DNA from: Eucommia ulmoides | Taxonomy: Eukaryota > Streptophyta > Magnoliopsida > Garryales > Eucommiaceae | Reading direction: 5' to 3' | DNA length: 64,000 nt | NCBI GenBank assembly: GCA_016647705.1 | Contig: CM028329.1 | Location: 59,041,231-59,105,230, forward strand | Shown here: piece by piece, positions 46,620 to 59,176 of the stretch | Layout of the letters: every line of letters starts with the position of its first letter | Numbering within the stretch: position 1 is the first letter of the stretch | Notes under the pieces: generated by a model | Told to the model about the DNA's origin: nothing | Seen by the model: only the letters and a program-made list of their open reading frames with translations | Databases searched by the model: none | Position numbers and translations under genes: made by a program

Positions 46620-48070
46620 GTAGTTTCTCTATCTACAAATAAACCCCCAAATCTCTCACAATCCCGTCATAATCGCAACCGCCTAATTTGCTCTCTCAAT
46701 CTTATAGCCATCTCCATTCCCAAAATTTGACCTCCACCTTTCCTCTTCAGATCCATTCCAACCCTCACAATCCTAACCGTTGTCGCTGCTACTACTAGAG
46801 CACCACCGCGCCGTCGCCATCTCCATCACTGTCACCAGACATCGCCATCTCCATCGCGCCATCAACGCCATCGTCGAACCATCTCCATCGCCAGAAATCG
46901 GTTGACGCTCCTACTCCTTTCTCCAACTCACTTCTCTCTCTCTCGCCACCATCTCCGCTCTATCATCGCCCTCTCTCTCCTTCTCTCCTTCGCTCCCGCT
47001 GCCGTCCCCATGTTATTGTAAACCTCAATCCCTTGATTTTTTCGTATCCCCTTTCATCTGCATCCCCTCTATCTCGCCCCTAAGCTTCACCATTCAGCCC
47101 GTCTCTCACTCTTCCTTTATCCATCCACCATATCCATTCCGCCATCACCGGAAATCATCGTCGTCGTACCCCTCCTGACATCGCCGCTACAGCCGGCGCA
47201 TCGCCATCGTCATTTCCTACGCAGCAACTTTATTCACTCCTCTTCGCTCAGTCTTCGATTGATCCAGTTTTCGCCGGCGATAAGACTCCCTTCTCTCAGA
47301 TCCAGGTCAATAATTGATTCATCACTTTTGTGTTATACAAACCATCAAAATTAGGGCTACAACTGCTCTTTGCATTCATCTCTAATTCCCTATCGTTCTA
47401 CAGCCTCCACTCTCTCTCTCAATCCTCTCTCTCAATCTCGCCGCCCTCGCTACCACTTCAATCCGCCGTCTTCACTGCCACGATTTCTTCTCTCTACAAA
47501 TCCCTTTGTCTCCATCACAGTTAGTGGTCCCGGCTTTTCTCTGTTGCGCCAACACTAGGGTTCCCTCTTCAGGCGAAGGGTTTGCTCATTTCATCTCTTT
47601 CAACCACCAGGTATGTCCTCCATCCTTCTCTCTCACGTTCTTTGCCTTCTCTTCGTTCAAGCAATTGCACAGGCGTCCCTCTCAACTCTATCGCTTTCTC
47701 ACTCTTGGCAGAGGACTTCTCCGGCCCTTATGACGCCGGTGCAATGGTGGTCAGTGGTGGCTGGCGATGACAGTGAAGATCGGAGATGGTTTCTCTCAGT
47801 GGTCTATCTATGGCACGCTCCAGATCTCACCTCTCCATCGCCACAGGTTCGCCCCTCTCCCTCTCTTACCTCTGGTCGTCTCTCTCAAAATCCGTTGTAT
47901 TGTTGGGCAGGCAATAGGGCTGCACCAGTTAACATCAAATTGGCAAATTGTCATTTGAAAGTCAAATTACAATTTTCATGTTCATATGGTTTACACTATT
48001 TCCAAATTTAGGTTACTGAAATAGTTCATGCTTTTCTCCATTTATTTTGCAGTCAGATGGCAAACTCGAA
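46620..48070 (+). pseudogene. Exon/UTR-like cargo segment 1
   Basis: C- and T-rich sequence with CCATCTCCATC and CTCTCTCTC words carries many overlapping short frames in all three plus frames (for example 47613-48011), which argues against any one being a real protein. A 21-base segment TCAGATGGCAAACTCGAATC plus G at about 48052-48072 is framed by TTTTGCAG and GTAAGTG, a plausible mini-exon. Confidence 0.3.
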
Positions 48071-48072
48071 TC

Positions 48073-50920
48073 GGTAAGTGCTTATATAGATGCTACAAAT
48101 TGCTAACAGCGAATTGTGAAGATCTGCAACTATTCTTTTTAGTTTCGAGATTTCTAAATTGTTTTTGAACATCTGCATATAGTAGTTGAACTCATTGTAG
48201 ATCATTTGTGAGTTTCTCAAATTGGTTACTATTGAGGTTAGCTAAGAGCATGCGGTTAGTTCTCAATTCAGTTTCAGTTTCACTTAGTTCCAAAAACGAT
48301 TGCGATTCAATTTTTGTTTATGCATCTCACATATGCATTCATTCTTCAATTCTGGCATTACACGGAGTTGAAACCCTGATATTGATTTATGGCCATTGTT
48401 AAATATCTTCATATCTGGCATTAATTGATTTGGCAAGTCCAGACATCTTCGTTGTTGTATAACTATATTGTTGTTGATTGATTTTATGTCACCTGGTACT
48501 GATTTTTTTTTATTATCATGGTTGGTTTTGATTTTGTCTAATTTTGTCAATGTGAAGGAACTTGAAGTTCTTAAGCTCAAATATAGGTGGTGTTTGTTTA
48601 ATGTTTATTTTCAACAAGATCTTAGGAAAGGTGTTTTTAATAACCAAACGCTACGGAAAAGAGGAATGTAAATATATATGACAGTTTAATGCAATTTAAT
48701 GCTCCATAAAAGCAACAATCACGGATGAACTGAAAAATATGCCGCCTTGGTTCTCTGTCTCTCTTCCTCCTCAGCAAATGGAATGTTTTCATATTTGGCT
48801 AATCTTAGAGATAGAGAATTTAATCTAGATTAGCTTTACATATTGTCTCCATCAGCAATTGTCTCCATCAGCAAAACCTGCAATCAAGTTATATTATCTT
48901 CTGTCTTTATAGCGAATATGCATGCTCTGTTATTTCTTTCTGTATGGTTTGGATGTGCATTTGTAATGTATGTATATGTGTATAAATTTATGAACTATAT
49001 TCATTTGTTTTGCTGTTAATTATGCATTCGTTTTGAACTATTTTTTTATTTGTATAAGAGTATCTAATTATGCATTCATTTTGTAGAGAATCGGAGTCAT
49101 GTTGAATTCTCATGTTGTTCACCATAACTTTCTTCTTCAGATACATTGCAGCTCTTAAGGTTGATCTTCATTTTCTTTCTCAATATTTCATTCGTATTAA
49201 AAAATAATGGCAATATTTTCAGTTTATTTCTTTGTTTGTTCAATTGAATCAAATTTTGTTTGCTTTGTGACAACAAAGGCAAACCTATGCTACACGAGAA
49301 ACTGCGATTCAGGACTATTTTGCAAAATGTGTCTGGCGAATGGTTGCCTTTAGCCCGGTTGCCATCGCGGATCATGCCACCGTACCTCTCTAACATACAA
49401 GCGGATCTCCTCCACCTCTAACTATCACCATCGCTATCATGCCACCATACCTCTTCGATTTCCCTCTCTCTCGATCCCCCATCACAACCATCGGTAAATC
49501 CATCCTCTCATTGACAAACCCAGGCATCTCCACGTTCGCATAATGAGCTCCTCTCTCTCTTTGCCTCTCTCCTCATAGAATGACAATCTCTCTAATGTTC
49601 CTATCATTCATTTTCACCGTTATCTCTAGATCCACAATAGCCGCCGCCAACCAATCCACTACCATTGTCCACCGCTAATTGGAAGTCGTCGTCCATCTCC
49701 TCCTACTGCAGATCTGAAGGTAAAGGTGTTGTCCATCATCATTTATCACCGAAATCTGATTTTAGTTTGAACTTAAATCTGATTTTTTTTTTTCAGAAAC
49801 TCCAATCCCTTGATTTTTATTTTTTTTAATTTCTTGGTTAATTCTTGAGTATTTGCTGAATAATATTGATGATGTTCCCGAATTTTATGTTTTGATTGAC
49901 GAAGGTTTGGAAAATAAGGGCGTTGAATCGGGCAACAAAGAGGAGGGCATTGAATCGAGTTCCAAGTTAGCGCAGTCCCTTTGTCTCTTTCCCCCTAACC
50001 CTTCTTCTCTCTAGGTAATCATCAATTTGCCTCAATAGCCCTCCATTGGAGCAGCATCACAATTGCCTGACCATTGTTTCATACACAGGTCTCTATCTCT
50101 GTCTCTCTCTTCCCCCTAGACAAAAGAAGTTTATTGTTTTCCCTTGGATATGTTGATTTAAAGACCATTGGTAATTTTTTATTGTATCAGTTCTTTATTT
50201 TAATCTACTAACATTTACCATTTTCCTCTCAAGGTAAGGTTGATCGTTAAGGCGGCCATAGAACCAGTTTATCGTAGGGGAAGCTATATGTGTCAAATAC
50301 TTTCACCATGAACTCTTCAAATAGCATTTTTTATGGAATGCATCAAATGTAACAACTATTTTGAAACACACCTTATAAGTTGAAAAATTGGAATTAAAAA
50401 TGCCATCAGGAATCATGATCTTTCATAACTCTAAACAATCTTTTATGATTTAACTGATTTTGTAAACAATACATATGGCCTTCAACAATCAAATTATTTT
50501 TGCCCTATTTCTCCCACTCTCAATTTTGCAATATTTTTACATTTATTGTAAAAAAAACAAAACTGGTATATTTTCCTTTGGTTTGATCCTAAATATTTTG
50601 TTTACTCCAATTTTTGCACAACAATTAATTTTCCTTTGGTAAGTCTGAACAAGACAGTAGATTTCAGCGATTTCAAATATGTTTCGTCTGCTCATTAAAT
50701 TTTCATGATATCAACTCTTTGATGTTTCAGTCTGGAGTTATATTGTTTGGTGAAATGTGATTGCCAATGAAAATATTATAGGTAAAGTATATCATTTTCC
50801 TTTAATATTTGTATCAATGAAATTGAATCAAACCAGTGAATAAGCGAGTAATTTTTATTTTATTTGTATTTTTTTTAACTTTCATTTAAGTTAGTCCTCT
50901 AAAAATGGAGTTCGTCCTTA
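48073..50920 (+). other. Intron-like and UTR-like cargo sequence without a supported gene
   Basis: T-rich sequence with scattered acceptor/donor-like sites alternates with short C-rich blocks (49380-49760). Frames at 48208-48402 and 48468-48671 have no recognisable features and overlap opposite-strand frames. Confidence 0.4.
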
Positions 50921-51085
50921 TTTTCGATTCACATTTTGAGATATTTTAAACCATTGGATCGAATATCCAATGGTCGAGATTAAATAATAGCAAGAGATAT
51001 TTTTAGCTCTTGATCAGATCCAAAGGCTTAGATGTTATAGATATTTTTGACCGTTGATCGCTTTTGATCTAACGGTCATGGTCAA

Positions 51086-54000
51086 GTGTTAAATTACATT
51101 AATTTTTTATAATTGATATTTACCATAAAAAATCAAGCAACAAAATCTCAACAGTCCTCCCAGATTCGCTCATTCATCTTCTTTTCTTTGAAACCTCTTT
51201 TTCCATCTTCGGTTCAGCCTTTTTCCCCATTACTCTCCCTCCCTCTTGCTGCCTCAATCTGAACACCGTTGGCCATCCCCTAAATCCCATGTAAAATCAA
51301 CATCATCTACAAAATCCCATGTGAAATTGCCTCCATCACCATGTCTTCTCGCTCTAGCTCCAACGCAACGTCAATCTCGATCGATCGATGCTCCCCATTC
51401 TGCATGTTTCTCTCAATCGATGTTTGGCTTTAGAGATTGGTTTATGTTCTGGATTTTGCCTATTCTCTCTCTCTCTCGCGATGTCACTCTCGAGTTCGAT
51501 CTGTTATGCCACTGTGAATCTACCGCCCGCCCAACCCCTGGTAAGTCTTTTCTCCCTCACTCAGGTTCTATCTCAACTTCGTCGCTCACCACACACCAAT
51601 ATAACTTTGAACAAATTTGTGTTTAATTTAACCATATGTAACTCCAAATTTGTTAGATCTGAGTTCGACCTGATCAAACCCATTTCCATTTTGCTATATG
51701 TGTTTTAATGTTCTTTTTTGTCTCTGTAAGCAGTTTAATTATTTGAATAGTTGAATATGTTTCTTTTACCATTTTATTTATATTTTGCTCCTAGAATTTT
51801 CAAATAATTTTCTGGAAACAACTTACATATTATTGGATTTCTATTTCTACAGCGAGAATGCAGGAAAATCTCCCATAACAAAAGAATGCATAAGTGAGCC
51901 CTTTTTTCCCCCAAATCTGTAACTGTCCAACTTTAGCCAAGTATCAGTTTTGGGTTTTCCCAAAGAGGTTTTGAGTTACTAATTATGTACTGAATCGAAA
52001 ATTTTGTAATTGAATAGGATATTTTGCGTCAAGTTCAGCTGCAGAGTTACTAATTTTGTACTAAATTGACATTTTTGTAATTGAATAGGGTATTTTGCAT
52101 CAAGTTTAGCTGCAATGCAAGTTATTTTATATCCAGGAGCAACGATACTAATCTCCAACTTTGGAAATTCAAAGCATCAGAGCAAATGGGAGTTGTATGA
52201 TTCTCATCTATCTCTACTTATATTTCTTTTACTATTTCAGGTTGAAATCTTTTTAAGAAATGCAAGATTTATCCTTCTAGCGGCATAATTTGCTATTATT
52301 TATGAGTTATACTTATACCTAGCAATAAAAAACTTACATATCAACTAGATGTTGATATCAACTGTCCCTTAAAAGTTTTTTTTTTTTTTTTTTTTTCTAT
52401 TTCTTGGTTAGTTCTTGAGTATTTATTGAATGTGGAGTAATCTCTCTCCCAATTTTCCAGCTTTGTATTTGATTTATGTGTTTCGATTTATTGTTGTTGC
52501 CTTTTCTAATATGAAATTAAACTTGAAAATGTTGTCCAGTAATTACAGGGTTGGTGATGATTGATTGTTTTTGAGTTTCTTAGATCTTGCTCGGTTAGAT
52601 TCTTGCCCAGATCTCGCTTGGTTAGTTGGCTTGAGATCTGAAAGAGACCAAGATGATCTAATTTTGGTTTTGTACTTGCTAGGTGTTTTCATATAATCAA
52701 TTTTATTGTTTTGATGTTACGTTGCAGTTGAAGAAGGAATTCAACTAAAACAAGATACTCAAACACCTTGAAAACAAGTTTTGCTGCAACTGTCTCTAGC
52801 AAGTGAGCATTTAAATTTGAAATTAGATTCGTTTGGGCACCATCTCTTTTGTTTATTAATTTTTTTTAAAGCAAAAACATAAGAAAGGGTGTAGTTTTTT
52901 TTTAATTTGTTTCGTTTTATGTAACAAATTTACATTTATATTTTGTTTGGATTTGTGGTTAATTAAATGAAAGTAAAGCCGAAGTAGGGTTAATATGATT
53001 TTTATGACTTAATTTTAAGGCTTGAATTAAGAGTACTAATTGCTTGAATAGAAAATTCTAAATTTGTTCATATTATTTTTTAGATTGTTACTTCCACTTT
53101 TGTCTACAAATTTATGATCGGAATCTAAATTTTCAAACAAGCGAAAGTATATTGATATCCACTATTTATATATCCACTTCATCAGGTTAGTGTGTGTAGT
53201 TTTTCTTCTTAATGTTTATATTTTATAATTGTTGAAGGATTTAATATGATGCAAGTGTAAATACTTTTTGTTTGTATTTTTAACTTCAGATTAAGTTTTT
53301 CATTTCTTAATTTTAACTCTTTGAAGTTGTGTTCATCTGTTCACCTACATGGCATTTTTAAATTTGTTTATCTAAACTCCGAACAGATTAACGCTAAAGA
53401 TTTGATCCGACGGCAGCAGATCTTGGTGAAACTTAGTTCTTTCCGAGACGAACCGCTCCAAATAAGTATGTAACCTAGCTCTCGATTTTTGTCGTGATGG
53501 AAAGATTTTTTTTTTTCGCTATCCTCAAATTTAGATATGTTTAATTGGTTTTTTCTCTAATTACTAAGTTTAAAGACTTTTGCATTTACAATGATTGTTT
53601 ATAATATAAAATATTTAATTTTGTGTTCCAAGACAGGTGTAAACAATATTTAATTTTGTGTTATGAAATAAAATAAGGTGAATTTTTTAACAATATTTTG
53701 TGTTGTGAAATGAAATATGATAAATTTGTTCCAAAGTTTAACTTCAATAAGAGCCACCTTCAATTCTTGGTGCAATATTTACTCAAAAGTGCAATGGTTC
53801 TGGACTTTTTATTCAGGTATATTTCACTTTCATTTGTAGGCATTTATCTTCTAATTTTTTTATTTGTTAATGTCTATAGGGGTTCTATTCATGTTTTTGG
53901 ATTATTTTGAAATATATGAAAAGAAATGAATTGTTTTGCTTTTGTTTTGGTTTATATTTCTATTCGTGTTTATATTTTTGTGAAATTAATGTCTTTTAAT

Positions 54001-54300
54001 TTTACTTTGATAGTTGTATGTTTGGTTAATCAAAATTGCATTTGCTCAAGCTAATTATATTTCTACACATTTTTTGACCAAATGCTAGGGATATAATACC
54101 TTTCTGCATTAGTTGTTTAAGTTGTTGTAATGACGCTATTGGTTACTATGGTTTGGATTGTGTATAAGGTCTTCTCATGTTTTCTATTGGATTTAGATTA
54201 AAATGTGTAGGCTTAAACAAGTTGTTTAATACGATTTGTTTATACATGTTTTTTCTTATTATAGTAGGCAGCGCAACTGCTCTCAATAGGATAATATTTT
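51086..54300 (+). other. Second cargo-like block: leader, intron-like and exon-like sequence
   Basis: A CT-rich leader-like stretch (51170-51570) with overlapping frames (51246-51626, 51388-51708) is followed by T-rich intron-like sequence. A short near-duplication occurs at 51975-52030 and 52048-52100 (GAGTTACTAATT.TGTACT, TTTTGTAATTGAATAGG, ATTTTGC.TCAAGTT.AGCTGCA). No protein family is recognised. Confidence 0.35.
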
Positions 54301-54452
54301 CCAGAAGGAGAGAAGGCAAATGCATCTGGCCGACTTATTGAGGAGCCTTCAAAAGTTATTTGATTAGGTAGTATCAATTTTTGTTCTTCATTTTGTTACT
54401 GCTCTTAAATTTTGATTTGGGTCTAAATAGCAATTTCAAATTATTATTTATG

Positions 54453-54456
<4 letters not shown>

Positions 54457-54506
<50 letters not shown>
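54457..54506. repeat. ATA trinucleotide microsatellite
   Basis: About 16 copies of ATA/TAA, trailing into AACAACAACAGC. Confidence 0.95.
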
Positions 54507-54509
<3 letters not shown>

Positions 54510-54559
54510 CAACAACAGCATCAACAACAATTAAGAAAAAAGACAAGGACAAAACGCGT

Positions 54560-54785
54560 GCTTACGTTGTTCAAGCTAGGGCTAATAAATTGTGTTATCA
54601 TGTTGTGTTTTGTGTCGTGTCATGGTCTAACATGAACTCGATAACATGAAACACAACATGACAAGATAAGATATCGTGTCATAAAATCAGAACATGAACA
54701 CAACACGATAATTTATATTGTTACACGATAACACAAAATTTTAACACGATACAATAAAGATATATTTAATCTATTACACATTAAA
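54560..54785. repeat. ACACGATAA-type dispersed repeat
   Basis: Repeated TGTGTCGTGTCATGGTC, AACATGAACTCGATAACATGA, AACACAACATGACA and TTACACGATAACACAA words in both orientations make a locally self-complementary block, similar in style to common plant repeats with reiterated ACACGAA/TTCGTGT. No termini could be set. Confidence 0.4.
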
Positions 54786-54861
54786 GACCTATTAACGTTT
54801 AATGCAACTTATAAAAGAATGAACATAAAAAATTATAAAACTTCAAGAAAAGGAGGCAGCA

Positions 54862-54894
54862 GACACGTGGCAGCTTCTTAGAATGCCACGTGTC
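54862..54894. promoter_or_regulatory. Perfect inverted pair of G-box elements
   Basis: GACACGTGGCA (54862-54872) and TGCCACGTGTC (54884-54894) are exact reverse complements over 11 bases with an 11-base spacer. Each arm has the palindromic G-box core CACGTG, a known bZIP/bHLH target in plants. No gene start is visible nearby. Confidence 0.6.
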
Positions 54895-55799
54895 CGTATC
54901 GCATAAGAGATCTTTCCTGACGGCGTTTAAAATTATGTATTATTGTTCATTCATTCGTAATTTTTGTGTGTTATTGTCCATTCCAAACTTTGGTTGTGTT
55001 GGTTAATATCGTGTTTGGAGATTATTAGTTGTGTTATTATTGTGTTTATTTGAAAACATGAGTCTAAAATTTGAAAACATTGCATAAACAAAAGGTGTTA
55101 CATCAATTTTTTTTATATAAGCTATTGGTTGTATGGTTATTTCTTTGTTCATTTGGGAATAAGAGTTTAAAATTTTTGAAATCTTGCCCCTCCCCCCAAA
55201 AAAAGGGGGGACTATATTAAAATGATAAAAATAAATAAAAAATTGAACCCATATTATTATTATGTGGATTATGTTGTGTTCAATTTAAAATAAGTATTTA
55301 GAATTTTGTTATGATTCTAATTTATTTGTCTAGTTGATAATTATTGTGTTTGATTTTCACTAGACGACATACAAACATATCCTACTTCAAATATAGAAGA
55401 CAAATTGAGAGAATCTATGACTTGACAGGCTATAATTAAGGTAAGTTTCAGTAGCCCTGGGTGGTGAGCTCCAGTGGTGGATTTATATTACTAAGTTTAT
55501 AATGTATATACATATTTGTTATTTGTTGTATTGTTAAAGTTCATATTGTAAATTATGATCTTATTGTTGTATGATATGATTGTGTTCGTTGTTGTCGTGC
55601 CTAATTGATATTGGTTGTGTTTGTCAATGTTGTATTATAAAACAAGAGTTGAGAATTTCAAATGTTATATAAATCAAGGGAGTTGTGTCCAAAAAAAAAT
55701 TTACATTAATTATTGATTGTATTCATTTGAAAATAACTTTCGAATATTGGTGTGTCATATAAATAAAAGAAATTATGTCAAAATATTCAAAATATTTTT

Positions 55800-56282
55800 A
55801 ATTTTTTAAGGGTGCCTATTTGATAGGGAGCATGGTTGATTCATTGGCTAAACTAGGCAACACTAATGTTATACAAGTACAGCAAATGTTAACACTAATG
55901 TTAACATTGGTAGATAATAAAAATTCGAATCTTGGAGGTCCATCTATGCGGAATATGACTGGAATTGAAAGTGGGGATGAGTTTCGATAAAGATTTATTT
56001 GGTTCGTTATTCGATTTCGGATCAAAACATGGTGTGAGTATTAATTCAGGAATACAACCTGTTTGGGAGATGGATAATTTGAGAATTTTCAGAATATTTC
56101 AAAACGAAGTTCATCATCTATTAAAAAGGGGAACGTTAAAAGTAGAAATTGTTATGATTGGTCATAAAAATGTTTTGATTTTTTTTTCTTTGTATAATTT
56201 TTACACTCAACATGGCATTAGTCCGGTTATTTGGTTTGCAATTTCATTTTCAAAGTATTTGGAGTATATACTAATAAGGTAA
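55800..56282 (+). pseudogene. Unrecognised coding-like segment before the Helitron 3' end
   Basis: A 105-codon plus frame at 55965-56282 reads LFGSLFDFGSKHGVSINSG then IQPVWEMDNLRIFRIFQNEV and HHLLKRGTLKVEIVMIGH. An overlapping minus frame (55816-56025) also exists. Composition is protein-like but no family is recognised, and it is not a Rep/helicase segment that I can identify. Confidence 0.25.
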
Positions 56283-56315
56283 TTTAATCAATTTTAAATA
56301 TAAAAACATTAAAAT

Positions 56316-56341
56316 CCATGCCTTCAGGCACGGGTTCTACC

Positions 56342-56345
<4 letters not shown>
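56316..56345 (+). mobile_element. Helitron-type 3' terminus
   Basis: CCATGCC-TTCA-GGCACGG (56316-56333) forms a 7-bp stem with one mismatch and a 4-base loop. Twelve bases further the element ends CTAA (56342-56345), matching CTRR, followed by T. Hairpin-plus-CTRR with about 10-12 bases between them is the defining 3' structure of Helitrons. Confidence 0.7.
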
Positions 56346-56377
<32 letters not shown>

Positions 56378-57215
56378 TTACATTCAACAAATTTTTCAAA
56401 TGTCAGTCACTAAAAAGTTAAACGAAAAAAATATACTGAAAATATAACTAAATAATATACTAAAATATAGCAAAAAATGTAGCCAAAAAAAAATTAAAAA
56501 ATAGTCACATGTAACAAAAAGAAACATAAAAAAAATTGTTTCGTGTAACTAAAAATAAAAAATTGATGGCCAGTGGTTGGACTCAGGCAATTGGAGGCTT
56601 GAGATCCAACGGCAGACAATGACGGATGGGGACAGAGGGGTGGTGCCGGAAATAAAAAATGCAAACATTAATTAAAAATATTTGAGTAGATATAGAATGG
56701 AGTATCAACCATGAGACCAAAATACAAATCAAAACATAATTAAGAGATTTATACTCAAACTAAAATTAAAAGAGGATAAATTAAAAATTAGACTTTCTAA
56801 TTAGCCTATTGACCGATTATCCCTTTTTACTTTCGATAAATGGCAATTGATATTTTTAAAGTCTGGAAGCATTGTTTTACTTGGGGAATTTGCTAAGAAG
56901 GACCAGGTTTCATTTAAACCGCATTTCAACAAGTGACGATAGGGGAGGAATTTTCGTCTAGGAAGCCCTTGATATTGGAGACGTAAGGAGTGGGTTCCAA
57001 TAAGAAATTGGGCCTAAAATAATCGAGGCCTGGAATCAGATCCGGAATAGCTTGGACAAATGTGAGACCCACTTGAACTATTTATTAGGCAATTGTGAAG
57101 CCGACTAGTGGGTTAAGTCCATCCGATGAACCGGCCCAAAATAGTAGTTGCTGCATAATATCTCGGTCAAATCTACCCCCAAATTAAAAGAAGAATCAGG
57201 TATGAAAATTAATAT
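56346..57215. other. TA tract and unassigned sequence
   Basis: A TA tract (56346-56374) is followed by AT-rich sequence with GTAACTAAAA-type words, then more balanced sequence (56930-57190) without an ORF. It borders the left LTR of gypsy-D. Confidence 0.5.
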
Positions 57216-58027
57216 TGTTTGTGTCAAAAATTGATACTCACCAGTAGTATGGTCTGGTCAACTTTTGCGTAGAGAGTTGATGGAGATTTGGAAAGTATTC
57301 TCAACAGAGCTGAATTCCTCAGGTCTTCAAAACCTCGATCATGCACTTGTCTGAGTTAGAGAGGCGTTGTCCGGCCTGACCTTATGGTCGATATCTGCAC
57401 ATAGGACTTCCCAGGGTGCGTCCGGCATGTCCCCTCTGTCGTGAGAGTAAGAGCTTGGGGGGAGAAGAATTGGTATGTTCCAAATTAGAGATTGAACATT
57501 ACCTTAGGCCTCTTTTGGTCATTGAAATGCTCCGGTATATATAGAAATGGAGAGTGCACAGTGATGGGCATGAGCTTTTGGCCCATCAGGAGAGACCATC
57601 TGTTTTAGAGGAGGTCTCTTAGCGAACTGAGCTCGGTGAGCTTTGGTCGACACACCTGGTCATGAGGTTTAAGCTCGGCCAAGGGATGATGTCGGAGCTC
57701 AACCAGGTCTTGAGGTCGGAGCTGAGCCAGGGTTGAAGGTCTGAGCTCAGCCACGTCTTAAGGTCGGAGCTCAGCTAAGCATTGAGGTTAGAGCTCAGCT
57801 AGGGCTAAAGGTCTGAGCTCAGCCACGTCTTAAGGTTGGAGCTCAGTCAGGTATTAAGGTCGAAGCTCAGTTAGGGCTGAAGGTTTGAGCTCAGCCACGT
57901 CTTGAGGTCGGAGTTCAACTAGGGTTGAAAGTCTGAGCTTGGCCATTCAGTAGAACTAGGTCAAAATGCCAGTCCGTGTGTATGTCTTCAGTAGGTGGCT
58001 CAAGAGTTACCAAATTTACCAACATTA
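57216..58027 (-). mobile_element. Gypsy-D LTR 1 (3' LTR on the minus strand)
   Basis: An 812-bp segment parallel to 58365-59176 throughout (same length). The plus-strand left end is TGTTTGTGTCAAAAATTG and the right end ACCAAATTTACCAACATTA. It contains a GGTCGGAGCTCAGCCA / GGTCTGAGCTCAGCCACG array (57650-57950, about 35-base units), CTTAGGCCTCTTTTGG and GGTATATATAGAAA.GGAGAGTGC, a likely promoter region read on the minus strand. The 5-bp flank could not be matched. Confidence 0.75.
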
Positions 58028-58364
58028 ATAGTCTCCTACTCCTTAGTAGCGAGGTACGAGGTACTGGGGAGTAGTGGCAGTTGCGTTCGGCGCTGATGCC
58101 GGACTAGAAGTCAGTGGTCCCAAGTCGGCATAAAACTCATACTTGTACATTTTCACAGTACTTGTCCCCTGAAAATTGGATCCCTTTGGTAGTAGGAAAA
58201 GCTCTGATTGAAAATCTTTGTTCTGCTAGGCGTTTTTCACTGTGTTGTAATTTTTTAAACATATATATACACATGAGCAGAAGCGGCTCGAGAGCTTGAG
58301 CTTAGGTGAGGCTTAGAGATCTCAGGCTTTGTCTATGCGAAAATTCTCACAGACGGCACCAAAC
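58028..58364 (-). mobile_element. Gypsy-D nearly deleted interior: PBS next to 3' internal sequence
   Basis: On the minus strand, bases directly after LTR 2 read TTTGGTGCCGTCTGTGAGAA (58363 downward), a near-perfect Tat-type primer-binding site (usual form TTTGGCGCCGTCTGTGGGAA). Within about 50 bases the sequence changes to a copy of the pre-LTR region also found at 59177-59470. So an LTR-PBS-[deletion]-3' interior-LTR structure remains, about 340 bp inside. Confidence 0.75.
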
Positions 58365-59176
58365 TGTTGGTGTTGAAAATTGGTACTCACCAGCAATATG
58401 GTCCGATCAACACTAACGTGGAGATCTATTATCGATCTAGAGATGGTATTCAGCAATTCTGGACTCCTCAAGCCTTCAGATCATTGATCTTGCACCTGTC
58501 CGAGCTAGAGAGGCATTGTCTAGCCTAGCCTTCAGGTCGGTACCTGCATACAAGACTTGTAGGGGTGTGCCCGACGCGAGTGTAAGAGCTCGAGGGAAAG
58601 AATTGATATGCTTCAAATTAGAGATTGAGCATTACCTTAGGCCTCTTTTGGGCATTTAAACACTCTGGTATTTATAGAAAGGGAGAGTGCACAGTGAAGG
58701 GCTTGAGATTTTTAGCCCATCAGGAAAATCCATATGCCTTGGAGGAGGTTTGTCTAGAAAATTAAGCTCGGCCATCTTCTGGTCAGCAAACTCTAGTCGG
58801 CACACCTGGTCCTAAGGTTTGAGCTCGGCCAAGTGTTGAAATCAGAGCTCAGTCAGGCAATGAGGTCGAAGCTCAACTAGGGCTGAAGGTTTGAGCTCAG
58901 TCACATCTTCAGGTCATAGCTTACCCAGGTATTGAGGTCGGAGCTTAGTAAGGTTGAAGGTTTGAGCTCAACCACATCTTGAGGTTGGAGCTCAGCCACG
59001 TTTTGAGGTCGAAGCTCAGCCAGGTATTGTGGTTGGAGCTCAACTAGGGCTGAAGGTCTGAGCTCAACTAGGGTTGAAGGTCTGAGCTCAACCATTTAGT
59101 TGAACTTGGTCAAAATGCCAGTCCACATGTATGTCTTCAGTTGGTGGCTTAGGAGTGACCAAATTTACCATCAACA
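58365..59176 (-). mobile_element. Gypsy-D LTR 2 (812 bp)
   Basis: Plus-strand ends are TGTTGGTGTTGAAAATTGG and TTTACCATCAACA, so TGTTG...CAACA. It carries its own GAGCTCAGCCA array (58810-59095). On the minus strand a G-rich purine tract ATTAGGGGGCAAC abuts its start (59177-59190) as a PPT would, and a PBS abuts its end, so it served as both 3' LTR of one copy and 5' LTR of the next. Confidence 0.8.

Larger units (their letters stand above)
46327..56345 (+). mobile_element. Candidate Helitron of about 10 kb with gene-fragment-like cargo (5' end tentative)
   Basis: The 3' end is well supported (separate entry). The 5' end is proposed at TCTATTAATATACTTTC (46327), preceded by A, so that insertion would lie between A and T as Helitrons require. 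The interior has several CT-rich UTR-like stretches (46620-47550, 49380-49760, 51170-51570) each followed by T-rich intron-like sequence and short segments with splice-site consensus, consistent with captured gene pieces. No Rep or helicase motif was found, so it would be non-autonomous. The 5' boundary, and whether this is one element or several, are inference. Confidence 0.4.

Noticed and set aside
47330..48011. Five overlapping plus-strand frames of 61-132 codons
   Set aside because: All three phases are open in the same CT-rich, Ser/Leu-rich stretch, so composition explains them.
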